Source of the DNA: Pleurotus djamor
Taxonomy: Eukaryota; Basidiomycota; Agaricomycetes; Agaricales; Pleurotaceae
NCBI GenBank assembly: GCA_029747585.1
Contig: JAPEVF010000468.1
Location: 5,688-36,053 of the forward strand
Reading direction: 5' to 3'
Length of the DNA: 30,366 nucleotides
Shown one piece after another: positions 1 to 10,814 of this stretch; the first letter of the stretch is position 1, and each line of letters starts with the position of its first letter. A model generated the notes under the pieces. That model was not told the origin of the DNA, did not search any database, and saw only the letters and a program-made list of their open reading frames with translations. A program made the position numbers and the translations under genes.

Positions 1-186
1 ANNNNCCTGGTCCTCAGTCACTGGTGTTGATCGCGCAATGATCACAGCGAGATCCCGTCGCAGCTCACCAGCAAAGGTTATTCCACCCCTTTTTGCTGCA
101 ATGAAACGAACCAAGGCCACAAACGAGTCGGTAAAACACAACGCGAAAGTTGNCTCCGTTTCATGTGNTCGACATTCAGCGGTCAT
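1..186 (-). CDS. 5' end of an unrecognised protein gene, cut by the window edge
   Basis: An open frame of 62 codons begins at ATG 186-184 and runs off the left edge without a stop. Residues from about 17 onward read FALCFTDSFVALVRFIAAKR followed by GGITFAGELRRDLAV, which looks like ordinary folded-protein sequence. I do not recognise the family. The first codons overlap the last 11 bases of the PIG-S gene on the same strand in another frame (ATGACCGCTGA, the final TGA being the PIG-S stop). Such an overlap is unusual for nuclear genes, so the true start may be a later or spliced one. There are two ambiguous bases in the first 20 codons and four more at the window edge. Confidence 0.35.
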   Translation of the reverse strand, partial: MTAECRXHETEXTFALCFTDSFVALVRFIAAKRGGITFAGELRRDLAVIIARSTPVTEDQXX

Positions 187-1945
187 TGATCGGTAGTGAC
201 AGGNTTGACACAAACAAGTTACGCAGTACTATGTACATAGCTGAGCTAAACTTGGCGCGTNAATGGGTTTCTACTGCCCTATTTTGATTCTGAGCTTCTC
301 GACGCTGTTTNCGCCACGCGATGATTTCCCGCANCGCAGCAGCAATCAGCGGTATAACGGCGCTGGCNAAGAGCGGACTATACACGGCGTATTTNTGCTC
401 TGCGGGGAAGTACAGAAGAGCCAGCATGTCGGGGTTGAAAAATGCGCGCGAAGCAAGTACGAAGGCTTTTGTTGACTGAACCACGGTTTCATGCGAATCC
501 AAGGATAGGGATGAAGCGTAGACCTAAGANAGGTGGGTGAACATCNAGNAACAAATTGTGGNAGANAGCTCTTACCCTTTCTAAAGCCTTTAGNGCGTCG
601 TTGATATCATCTTTGACATTGGCACCNACGGGCATGCCCTCGATCTGATCGACCAGGGTGACGATACTACGGAGGGTATCTTGGCTGTTAACCGTGTTTT
701 CGAGTGTGCGNGTNCGAAGAAGNGCGTCAAGTTGCCATTGGGTAATTNGGTTATCGACNGGTGGGGGTATAGATGAAGGCAGAGGAGGGACACCAAGCAG
801 GGTCAANAACTGCCTCGNGAACACCGGGNACACATTCTCNACTTGTGATTCACTCGGCGAGGGGTTATGGATGACGATTCCACCCCATTGAGGTAAAAGA
901 AAAGACCGAGACTGCGACACGTTGCCGTCGGCATCCAGTATGTGTAATGGTTGCGCCGGAACGAAGACGATAAAGTGAAGAACAGGGTCATTCGAAGCGC
1001 TTGAGGCTACAAAGTTCAAAGTCAGAACGTGGTGATCAAGGTGTTGGGTTGTAGAGACGNACATANCGTCCATTCCGCGGAATTGACGAAGACAGACAAA
1101 TCTTCAGGTCGAAGNCCGAGATGTCCATTTTCTAGTGGTTGTGGCTTAAACGCGAGGGGTGCATGGTATTGAACTTGACTTTCTACGGTAAAATTATGAA
1201 GTAAAGATAGCTGGTCGAAGAAGGGTGACATGAAGCCTGGAACGAAGAAATTCGTCAGGCACCCTTGGAGTGAAGATGAAGCTTGTGGACTCACGTTTAA
1301 CCGCTTCTGAAGCATGCCAGGTCGGAATGAACGTCCCTGACGTACTGTCCTCATTCAAGAGGGTAAAAGACAGCCTGTATCGAGGCGAGTAGGGAACAAC
1401 TAGGTGTCCCCGCTGTGCCGGTGCAAGGAGTTCAGAGAGAGCCTTGGCCAGACCTTGTATTTGAGTTCAGACAAGCAAGGAAATGGACCTGGGTAAGCAG
1501 AGGCGCACCCTTTTCATCCTTCAAGTTGTACTCGAGTTCCCTACCCCGTATTGAAGGTATGGGTCCGTTTTTGACCGCATAATGACTGAAGCCTTGGATT
1601 TGGCGATCATGAACAGAGTTCGGTCATCATATTCGTTTCGCAATGCTCACCAGCACTGCTGCCTCCCTCGCTAAACGAAGCATGAATTCCCCTCTGCAGC
1701 AAATTTATCTCATCTTGCAGACCATTCGATAGGCTTGCATGTGACCGAGGAATGCTGACATGAACTGGTAATTCGAGCTGCTTCTCTGCCTGGGTTGTGA
1801 CGCGGGTCGTGGGCAATGCTAGTCGCTCGATGCTCGTCGTCCTCCACCACAGCGGCAAAGCAAGAATTATGACGGCCCAGTACGAAGCGATGATGGCCCG
1901 ACGAACATTTTCTGACTGAAAGGACAAAGTGGAAGGATCGCGCAT
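176..1945 (-). CDS. GPI17: PIG-S/Gpi17 family subunit of the GPI transamidase
   Basis: Subunit of the ER-membrane complex that cleaves the C-terminal signal of precursor proteins and attaches the GPI anchor. Exons (minus): 1945-1651, 1592-1509, 1453-1295, 1236-1063, 1006-576, 523-176. Introns are 52-58 nt and phases close to 496 residues, near the usual 500-550. Family landmarks are the N-terminal membrane segment (AIIASYWAVIILALPLWW, about residues 15-33) followed by TTSIERLALP, then GRELEYNLKDEK, LHNFTVESQVQYHAPLAF, FVNSAEWT, the hallmark LLPQWGGIVIHNP, SRAFFNPDMLALLYFPAE, and a C-terminal membrane helix (about 425-445) with a basic tail (KQRREAQNQN). Across the 1062-1007 intron the join reads VNSAEWT-(L)-SSSASNDPVLHF, as in homologues. 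About 20 ambiguous bases fall in the exons. The gene diverges from the SANT-domain gene. Confidence 0.93.
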
Positions 1946-2224
1946 GGGTTGCTTGGCACAGGCCCTGGCCCAGCTCTGGGAAAGAAGCCCCTGTCCGANN
2001 GCTTAGGTAAATTTGGTCTCCGCCTGAACGGCCAACGCTGCCTCCATCTTTTCTGGACTTTGTCACTCAATCCACTGTCCCCANCGTTCAGGTTGCCTCT
2101 CCTCCTCCTCTCCTCCTCCATCTTCATTACTTCTTGCTCCCAGGACTTGCTACANCCACAGGCCCTGGTCCTATAATACTGCGCTTTCGCTATACCCCCA
2201 GGATAATTTACAGGCTCAAGTGTA
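1946..2224. promoter_or_regulatory. Divergent intergenic promoter region between PIG-S and the SANT gene
   Basis: A 279-bp gap separates the two start codons. A pyrimidine-rich block (about 2095-2125, repeated CCTCCT/CTCCTC) precedes the plus-strand gene, as is common upstream of fungal start sites. No convincing TATA box was seen. Both genes must start transcription from here, or their promoters overlap the other gene's 5' UTR. Confidence 0.45.
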
Positions 2225-5200
2225 ATGTCTGGTTACGATGCACCTCCCAGATTTCCCCTCGGTAACAAGGAACCGAGAATGCCNCATGGCCATGTCATTT
2301 ACGATGTCAGCTCAAATCAACCTTTTGACCGCGATATTCTGACGGAACGGTTTCAGAGATACTCCAACTTTCGCGCGAGGTCGCCTTCACCGGACTCATT
2401 TTCGCGACGCATGCTACCTGTCTACCCTCGAGACGGACCTTCCTCTTCTCGACTCCCAGCATATCATCGCGACGAATTCCAACCTTCAAATAATTATAGG
2501 CAAAATCAGTATCGCTCCGACTGGGATTACTACCATGCACCCGATCACTATGAGCCGCCTCCCGAAGCGTTTGTCCGAGACCGTGCAGCCTCGTGGTCAT
2601 CTTCAGTCAAGCCAGTGGCTAGAGTGGATAGAAGGAGTAGCATCGGNACCAGTACATCTCAATACGCTCCTCCTAGGCGCGATGCCGACATGCTAGCTTC
2701 CCGCATGGCTCCTGCTCGAATGTTCGAACCATCGGACTCATGGAAGCAAAATCACGACGAGTAAGTACAAATATAGCTGCAGCTTGCTTTTTCGGCTCTC
2801 ATCTACTTCCATAGTCATCGATTTATACCGCGACAATCGTTTAGTGGAGATAAATATCGACCCACCATGGATAGGGACTCCTTCTCCCACGGGCGCGCTG
2901 ACCTCTACAGGCCTCGTTATGATGACTCTAGGTACTCCCGAGACTCGGATCAACACCAGCGCAGGAACTCTGGAAGCCGATACACTGAATCTCCACGTCG
3001 CAGTCGGTCACGCTCCATCTCCTCAATGTCTCGTTCCATTGTCTCTCCAACTCGGTCGCACGCATTAGCTTCTAGGTCACCGTCCCCTTTTCGTCGACGT
3101 GATTCTTCTAGGCATTCTTCTCGGCGTCGGTCAAGATCCAGTTCTTCATCTGCTTTCACTGTGGCCTCATCGCGACCATCTGAGCCTCCAGCCAACGAAG
3201 CACCTCCGAGTAACCCCCCTACGACCGATGAAAATGGCCTTTCTNACGATGCGAAGGNTGAACTCGCGAAAAAAGACTTGNCTGGTGACCTGGCGATGGA
3301 CTCGATACCCCTCACTGCTTCCCCTGTTCTATCCCCTGTCAAGTGTGACACAGCCCCTGATCAAGAAAGGGGATATGTCACGCCGGGCNCCGATATCAGG
3401 GTTTCTACAANCGAGCATCTTGCCAAGGAGAATTCGGGTCAGAGCCTCCCGCCTTCAGAGGAAGCANCAACACTTCCTGCGACCACCGCGACAGACGTAT
3501 CTTCCGTTGAATTTCCGNGTCTACCCTCCCCGCCTCTTAAAGAGACTTCTCCACCAGCAACCACTCCNGCTGGTAAGCTTGATGTACATGATGCTGCGGT
3601 TTCGCGCCCCGAGCCTCCAGAGAAAGATCAAGCTCCNCCATCACCTATGGGTATGTGCTATGTGCTTGGCTTGACCTTCGATGTGCATAGCTAACGGCTA
3701 ACTATTGTGGCAGACATAGATGTTACACCTGACGANACAGAGATCGTTCTCAAGGTTGAGGCCACCCCCTCAGAACCACCTATCTCCGATCCAACTACTG
3801 CAGCTGATCGACCGGCCCGGAGCCCCAAGCCGACTGATGTACCCATCCCNTCCGCCAGACCCTCGACACCCTCGAAGGTTGTGACAAACTCGTCACTGTC
3901 GCGTCCAGAAAGTAACATAAATCGCTCTCCATCTCCTCCTCCGGTCGCCGATGGTCTCCCCACCGCTGCAGACATCCCTACCTTGACGAAAAATGACACG
4001 TTGCGAGATGCCCTCCGCCATGCCGTCATGACTCGCCTGGTCAACGATAGACAGACACGTGAAGAAGTTATCGCACCCATTATAAACGGAAACCACGTAC
4101 GGGCGTGGCCTGCNCTACCTGAGAGGGAGGTTTCCACTTCAGAAGAACTTGTGGCTGAGATGCAGTCAGGCACTGCCTTGAAGAGTAGGCTCGACATCTT
4201 CGCCATGTGTAAGCCCTCTCTGGTCAAACGCTTTGAGGATCGGCAAGCCACGTTATTGGAAAAGGTCGAGCGTCTTCGAAGCGAGTATATCGAGCTTCAC
4301 GAGAAGTGGGTCGTTCACTGCGCCGCCCTGGACGAGCAAAACAAACCAAGTGAAACTGAAACNGTTCAACCTACCGGAAGAACCACCCGGCGCACGGCTA
4401 ATTTGGGTGACGCGGTGCGGTCTGATTTGGAGATGGAACAGATCATTGCCAGTCTTGGGAACGACGATGCCACTGATCCGAACCACCTATCTCAGAAAAA
4501 TCTGGCTGTTATCCCGGAGATGATATCTGTAACGCAGGCCAAGGTCGACTACCTCTTTGACGACACGAACCATCTGGTCACTGATCCTCACGAATATTAC
4601 GCATGCCGAACTGGAATGGACGATTGGACTCCTGAAGAGAAAAACATTTTCTGCGAGAAGTTCGCCTTGAACCCGAAGCAATTTGGTATCATCGCAGAAG
4701 CCCTTCCCAACAAGACGCAGTCACAATGCGTTTCGTACTATTATCTGCATAAGAAGAAGCAAATTGACTTCCGCAAGGTGATAATGCAGTATATTGGCAG
4801 CAAACGTCGGAGAAAGAGGACGGACAAGCAGAAAGGAAACGCGTTGTTGACTGATATCCGCCGGCACGATGCCGAAGTGAACAGGGATGGTTCCCCAGCG
4901 TCGGCACCCACGGGACGAGGGCATCGACGCAAACCAGCCGCTGGAACGCCTCAGCCTTCGGAGCCCTCTTCAGTTGGTGCTCGGAGGCAGCCGCGGAGAT
5001 CAGCTGTTCAGCAGCTGGAGGCCACGCCTGTATCCACACCTACTCCTGAGCCAGAGACTCGAACGCGACGACGACGAACTAATAATAACCCATTAGCAAC
5101 GTCTTCGTCCGTAGATGATCTTGCGCCCGCGCCGTCCGTTCCTGTTACCGCAACTCCTACCCCCATACCAAGCCCAGCGCCATCCCCCGTCCCATCACCT

Positions 5201-6435
5201 ACTCAATCACCCGGCCCAACTCCGAGTACCGCTCTCGAGGATGAGGTTACGGTAAGTCGCGGCGTCATCGATCTCAACCTATATCTGCTTTATACTGAAA
5301 CACCGACATAGGATCTTGACTTGCAACGGCCGGCAAAGAAAGCTAAGCGGAGCCGCAAGGTTGTCAAGTCGGCAGCGATTGTGTCAGACGATGTAATTAT
5401 GGATGATGCTCACGCCTCTACGGGGACGCCCGTCGCTCGATCCCAAAGTGCGACCCCTTATGTTCAATTGCCAACCCTGTCCGAGGAGCAACAAAGTAAC
5501 AATTAACCCCTCCTTCATCAGGTTACAGCTCGCTGATTTTTTTTTTACTTTGCAGAGGTGGTACTGGGCCTTCTCGCTGATTACATGAACCCGGCTAAGG
5601 TATGGACTTTTTTCTTCCTTGTTGAGTTGCATGTTAAATCAATGTCTTCTCTCTCATTAGAATTTCCATGTTCGTGTTCGGTTTTTCGGAAATCTGATAG
5701 AAATTAACTATTGCTTTGTAGACGATGATGCATCCCCCACAATCTTTCACCCCCGATATGTATGGGAGACCACCTTACCCCGGGCATCCTGTTCCCCCTG
5801 GCTCCGTGCGCTACGCTGAGATGCCGATGCCTCGCTCAAATCGTCCCTCAGAACCTGTGTGGCCTGGTGCCGGTGTCATGTCTCCTGTAATGTCCCCTGC
5901 ACCAGGTGCCCCGCCGATGCACTTCGTCAATGTCAACGAGCCGTACTCTACGCCGTCGAGTAGAACCAGTTTTCATGCGAATCCTTGGGTGCCCTTCCAA
6001 TCTGGATCGGCTCCTCCTGGTATGACCCCGCCGCTCCCTACACCTCCGCCGTCGCTGGGTGCACACTATCCACCTATCCCTTTTACGCCAATTATGCCAC
6101 CTGGAAGCCGTGGTATGATGCCTGTACACGGTGCCCCAGGTCCACCACTTGTTGATCCAAGAGGACCGAACATGGGGTCACCTCTTCCCCATCTACGGCA
6201 TGAGCCGCCGCCGTCTATGCCACCATTTACTCCAACGTTGCCGATTACCACCCCTGGTCCGTCGACATCGCTTGAGAGAACCGAGAGTCGGATTTATCGT
6301 GCCTCTGGCCAATTTGTGCCTGTAAATATGGCCACCCCTCCCCTCCCTCCTCAGAATACACCTCTACCTCGGGGTCGAAACCCTTACCCGATCGTCCCGC
6401 CCCCCTACAATACCTCATACAATGTCCCCCGGTGA
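2225..6435 (+). CDS. SNT1: SANT-domain corepressor of the SNT1/NCoR type
   Basis: Likely scaffold of a histone-deacetylase complex (Set3C in yeast, NCoR/SMRT in animals), acting in the nucleus. Exons: 2225-2760, 2815-3650, 3714-5251, 5312-5495, 5556-5599, 5722-6435. Phases close to 1283 residues. Features in order: a Ser/Arg-rich disordered stretch (about 240-300, repeated RSRSRS and RRDSSR), long Pro/Ser/Thr-rich linkers, a short coiled coil (about 633-667, LLEKVERLRSEYIELHEKW), a SANT domain (about 758-808, MDDWTPEEKNIFCEKFALNP then ALPNKTQSQCVSYYYLHKKK), a basic segment (GSKRRRKRTDKQKG) and a Pro-rich tail. The SANT sequence matches the NCoR/SMRT/Snt1 subtype better than DNA-binding Myb repeats. 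Intron 5 (5600-5721, 122 nt) is twice the normal length and could hide a microexon near 5661 (AATTTCCAT, then GT). Exons 1-3 contain several N bases. The 3' end converges on PIN4, 183 bp apart. Confidence 0.88.
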
Positions 6436-6618
6436 GCTGTTTACAGCACGGCGAACTCGCGCAGGGAGCGATGTCGTCCATCCTCCTGGTAATCACATCT
6501 ACTTATTTCGTACGCATGGTCGGATAGCACTGCGGCGTTAGTTGTATATTTTCATGATAATTGAATGGAATTATAGTATGTACATATGTTGAAGATGATG
6601 GGAAAATGTGAGTGAAAG

Positions 6619-7199
6619 CTAACGACGCCCTTCCACCATGATGATATGGTAACCGAAATTTGTTTTGACAAGTTGAGAGGTGATAGGTTTGTCGACAGTT
6701 GAAGGTGTGAGGGCGAATGCCGCATCCTGGAACGCCCCAACCATGCTCCCTCGAACCATCCAACCAAGACTTCCGCCAGCTTGAAAACAGTGATCTGTAA
6801 GATGTATTCCATTGTTATATCGTATCATGGGTACGTACCCTTGGCTTTATCCTCGGAGTACTCTTGGGCGACCTTATTGAACGATTGTCCTTCCTGGATG
6901 TAGATTTGGGATCAGAAGACGATCGTCGGTTTCAAAAGTGGATGGAAGAGAGACCTGGATCTTTTGTAGGGCTTCAGTAGCCTTCGAATGCTTCTCGCAG
7001 AGAATATGGCGAACGTTGACAGCAGTCGCGGCTTTCAACCCTCCTTTGCCCTGGCGCAAGCCAATCCCGAATCGGTGATGAGACGAAGCGCAGATACACT
7101 CAAGCCGACCTTTGACTTCTCTTCGGAATCACCCGTTCCCTTTGCTTTCTTGTCCGAAGCTTTCTTGTCTCCCTTCTCAGCTGCGCCCTTCTTGGCCAT
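6619..7199 (-). CDS. PIN4: PIN4/Par14-type parvulin peptidyl-prolyl isomerase
   Basis: Small cis/trans prolyl isomerase of the PIN4 (Par14) class. Family members associate with pre-ribosomal particles and chromatin. Exons (minus): 7199-7110, 7050-6955, 6893-6839, 6779-6619, giving 133 residues (human PIN4 has 131). A Lys/Gly/Ala-rich N-terminal tail ([20 protein letters not shown]) precedes the parvulin fold. Fold motifs are [63 protein letters not shown] and the C-terminal [14 protein letters not shown]. There is no WW domain, which separates it from Pin1/Ess1. The donor of intron 1 (AAG then GTCGGC) is non-consensus. Using GTGTAT at about 7097 with an acceptor just inside exon 2 would change a few linker residues only. 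The gene is divergent from RLI1. Confidence 0.95.
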
Positions 7200-7519
7200 G
7201 ATCGTTGTTGGTTGAAGTTGCACGAGTTTGGCGCCAAACTTGGACGAAGTCCTTCCTCATCAATAACCGAGTTACGGTATATATTGTCGTCGACATAGCC
7301 AAGTTGGATTAGAGGCAAAAGTACACTGGCTAACCTCAAGTTATCTGCCTTGGGATAGTTTGGGTGGATATAGGTCTCCTTCATTATTTTTTAGTGGTGA
7401 TGGACTAAAAGGTCGCGCCAACCAATCAGAGGCGCCGGATTTCCTGCGATTAGATAATCTGTGACCAAATTTTGACCAAGTTCGAGCAAGTCGTCCGTCA
7501 TCATTTCCTCCCTACCATC
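7200..7519. promoter_or_regulatory. Shared divergent promoter of PIN4 and RLI1/ABCE1
   Basis: A 320-bp interval separates the start codons of PIN4 (minus) and RLI1 (plus). A short minus-strand frame with ATG at 7384-7382 lies in the PIN4 leader and could act as an upstream ORF, but it resembles no protein I know. No clear TATA element was seen. Both products serve ribosome biogenesis or recycling in other eukaryotes, so joint regulation is plausible but not shown. Confidence 0.45.
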
Positions 7520-9851
7520 ATGGCCGACAAAATTACCCGTATCGCCATCGTCGACTCTAATCGCTGTAAACCAAAACGATGCGCCCAAGAATGCAAAAAG
7601 GTGCGTTTGAACGCGGTGCAGTAGGATATCTTGGTGATTGTGTATCCTAGTCGTGTCCAGTGGTGAAGATGGGTTCGTCCCCATCGTACCGATTTCATGA
7701 AGTAAGACTGACTTTGATGTGTACAGGGAAACTCTGTATAGAGGTCAAATCATCGGATAAGATTGCGTTCATATCCGAGTTCCTTTGCATCGGTTGTGGT
7801 ATATGTGTAAAGAAGTGAGTCCACAAGATCCGTTGACGGGTTCGTTCTGACGCAGCCGTTAGGTGCCCTTTCGAAGCCATTGCCATTATCAACCTACCAA
7901 CCAATCTCGAATCAGAAGTAACACATCGCTACACCGCAAATGCCTTCAAACTTCATCGACTGCCAACACCGAGGCCGGGGCAAGTCCTCGGTCTTGTGGG
8001 CACCAACGGTATCGGAAAGAGTACGGCACTGAAGATCCTCGCAGGAAAGGTTAAACCAAATCTTGGTCGTTATGACGTTCGTCTCTTCAGTGCCTACTCC
8101 ATGGATATGGTTTGATATGATTACAGGATCCTCCAGATTGGCAAGAAATTCTCAAATATTTCCGTGGCTCTGAACTCCAAAATTACTTTACCAAAGTTCT
8201 TGAAGACAACCTGAAAGCTCTGATAAAGCCCCAATACGTCGATCATATACCCAAAGCCATCAAAGGGTCCCTCACCGTCTCACAAATGCTCGATTCGAAA
8301 CTGGAACTTGATAACAAGCAACTAATGTGCGACGAACTGGAGCTGAACAAGGTCCTCGATAGAGAAGTCGGCCAATTGTCTGGTGGAGAGTTGCAGCGGT
8401 TTGCTATCGCCATGTCGTGTATACAGAGGGCTGATGTGTATGTTCTCTCGAATTTTCCTTCCCGGAGCATGTTAATCTCACTTCTCATAGGTACATGTTC
8501 GACGAGCCTTCCAGTTACCTCGATATCAGGCAGCGTCTGAAAGCGGCCGAGGTTATTCGAAGTCTACTCAATCCTGATTGCTACGTCGTCGCAGTGGAGC
8601 ACGATCTTTCAGTTTTGGATTACTTGTCTGACTTCATCTGTTGTCTGTACGGGAAACCCTCGATGTATGGCGTAGTGACTATGCCTTCGTCGGTGCGCGA
8701 AGGTACGTAACTCAGCGGCCCTTTATCTAACTGAATAATGACCCCCGTCAGGTATCAACATCTTCTTGGACGGATTTATACCCACTGAAAACTTGCGGTT
8801 CCGCGAGGAATCCCTGTCCTTCAAGATGGTTGAAACCGCCGAAGAAGTCATTGTAGACAAGACGCGCCATTATTCCTACCCAGCCATGACCAAAACACTG
8901 GGGAACTTCAAGCTCACGGTTGAACCTGGTAGCTTCACCGATTCCGAGATCATCGTCATGTTGGGCGAGAACGGTACTGGAAAGACAACCTTCGTTCGCC
9001 TTCTCGCTGGTGACAAGCCCGATGTGGAAGCGGACACGTTGTCCATGGCCGTCTCATTGAAACCTCAGACTATATCACCCAAATTCCCTGGTACTGTGCG
9101 GATGCTGCTCTTGAAGCAGATAAAGCAGGCATTCATGCATGCTCAATTCCAAACGGACGTACTCAAGCCGATGAACCTCGAGAATATTATGGATCAAGAG
9201 GTGAAGACGTTGTCTGGTGGAGAATTGCAAAGAGTTGCCATTGTGCTTGCGTTAGGTACGCTGTCCGTGCCTGTCTCCTTTTCCCTTTGCTGACTCGAAG
9301 CTACTTAGGCAAGCCCAATGTCTCGGTTTACTTGCTCGATGAACCTAGTTCGTAAGTCCGTTCCAAAACAGTTCAAACACCTAGAAACTCATAGTTATCA
9401 CAGTTTCTTGGATTCAGAGCAACGTATCATTGCAAGCAAGGTCATCAAGCGGTAAGAACTCGAAATGCAGACCAGCTTACTGCTTGGAACGAAGATCTCA
9501 TCTCCTTGTTAGGTTTATTCTTCACGCCAAGAAGACCGCCTTCGTAATCGAGCACGATTTCATCATGGCCACCTACCTTGCTGACCGTGTCATCGTCTTC
9601 GAAGGACAACCTGCCATCGCTGCGACGGCTACTCCGTCAGTATTTTCCTTGAACTTACTCCCGATTCATCATTGAATGGTATTCCATTTAGACCGCAAAC
9701 CCTATTGTCGGGAATGAACCGATTCCTAGCCTCTTTGGAGATCACGTTCCGACGTGATCCGACCAACTTCAGACCGCGTGTCAACAAACTTAATAGTGTC
9801 AAGGATAGAGAGCAGAAGGCGGGCGGAAACTACTTCTTCCTCGAAGACTAG
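7520..9851 (+). CDS. RLI1: RLI1/ABCE1 ribosome-recycling ATPase (ABC-E family)
   Basis: Soluble twin-ATPase with two Fe-S clusters. The family splits 80S ribosomes after termination with eRF1 or Dom34 and also works in initiation and 40S maturation. Exons: 7520-7600, 7651-7672, 7727-7814, 7863-8076, 8127-8437, 8491-8702, 8752-9255, 9309-9351, 9404-9451, 9513-9635, 9692-9851. Phases close to 601 residues (human 599). All eight cluster cysteines are present (C16, C21, C25, C29 and C55, C58, C61, C65). Walker A1 is GTNGIGKST (110-118) and NBD1 has LSGGE and [10 protein letters not shown]. Walker A2 is GENGTGKTT (381-389) and NBD2 has LSGGE (about 463-467) and LLDEPSSFLD. The switch histidines (VEHDLS, IEHDFI) and the C-terminal hinge ([19 protein letters not shown]) are intact. 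Exon 2 is only 22 nt. Against the family consensus, the linker after NBD2 Walker A ([12 protein letters not shown]) and [10 protein letters not shown] are locally divergent. The gene should be functional. Confidence 0.97.
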
Positions 9852-10814
9852 TGGGACCATAGTAATAGTGAGTTGGATACACATCAATGATGTAGCGATA
9901 GATGCGAGCCATGAGCTCTTCGTAGGGGGTGTCATGTTGAGTCACTCCCCCATGTAACCCAGAATATACGATAATACTGGTCATGCCAGATCGTGTCACA
10001 CGAAGAGGACGGGCTCACGCAGGATTGGTATGCGATGCTCTATAGAAAGGGGTCGCATCTTGTGGTTCCACGATCACTCAGTCACAGTAGCACTGATGTT
10101 CGACGACTACAAGCACGAAGATTTCATTGTTTCCACGCCTTTGGAGGCTTCGACAAAGTCACACCAAAGGGCACTAGTAGCGCTGCGGTATGGATCTTCG
10201 CCTTCAGCTTTGTCGGTGGGTGTTGAACGACTCCATTGGTCCTGCAGCGCTTTCACCTTTTATCATACCCAGTCGGGAGAAATTCATTACTGACCTGGAT
10301 GCTTCTCGAATTAAACATGGACACGACAATAGGAAACTGACCACTAAATAGTTGACAGACTGGCCCTCCCAAAGATGATGATGAAGGAGAGATGCCGAGG
10401 ATCCATCCACCCCATGAACGACTCCCATCCAGAATTTGACTGCTACATGGGACACTTAACCGTCACATACTCTATAACGGTGGTTAAGTACAAATCCTTG
10501 CATGGTCCCAGCGTATCGACAGCCGAGATGGCCTAGGGGTGTTGCACATTGGCGGTTACTCGTGGAAAGTTAACGCGATCACTAATCGATACAGCAAAGC
10601 TATTAATGCGTACACTAGTGCTTGTGCACAAGGACTCCCAATAGGCTCCCTCCGCTGGTATTTATGCACTGTTGCCCATAACTCGAATGATTTCATCATC
10701 TGGGGGAACACAGGCGTAGATTTGATTCGATCGTATGACGTCATTGATCTCGATCATGATCGGGAAGATCTAGATGCCTTGAGTGGTCGAATTGCGAGAG
10801 CACTTCAATTCAAT
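9852..10814. other. Intergenic stretch between two convergent genes, no gene supported
   Basis: About 960 bp between the 3' ends of RLI1 (+) and the acyl-CoA dehydrogenase-like gene (-). Short frames occur on both strands, for example 10030-10293 on plus (DYKHEDFIVSTPLEA) and 9799-9999 on minus (PYEELMARIYRYIIDVYP). None has recognisable domains or a consistent exon chain. It may hold long 3' UTRs or relics of an eroded gene. Confidence 0.4.

Noticed and set aside
7100..7384. Minus-strand frame of 94 codons overlapping PIN4 exon 1
   Set aside because: PIN4 homology begins at the ATG at 7199 in another frame. The longer frame has no recognisable sequence and is at most an upstream ORF in the leader.
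10526..10600. tRNA-like A-box (TGGCCTAGGGG)
   Set aside because: No B-box (GGTTCGA-type) at the right distance and no cloverleaf could be folded by eye.
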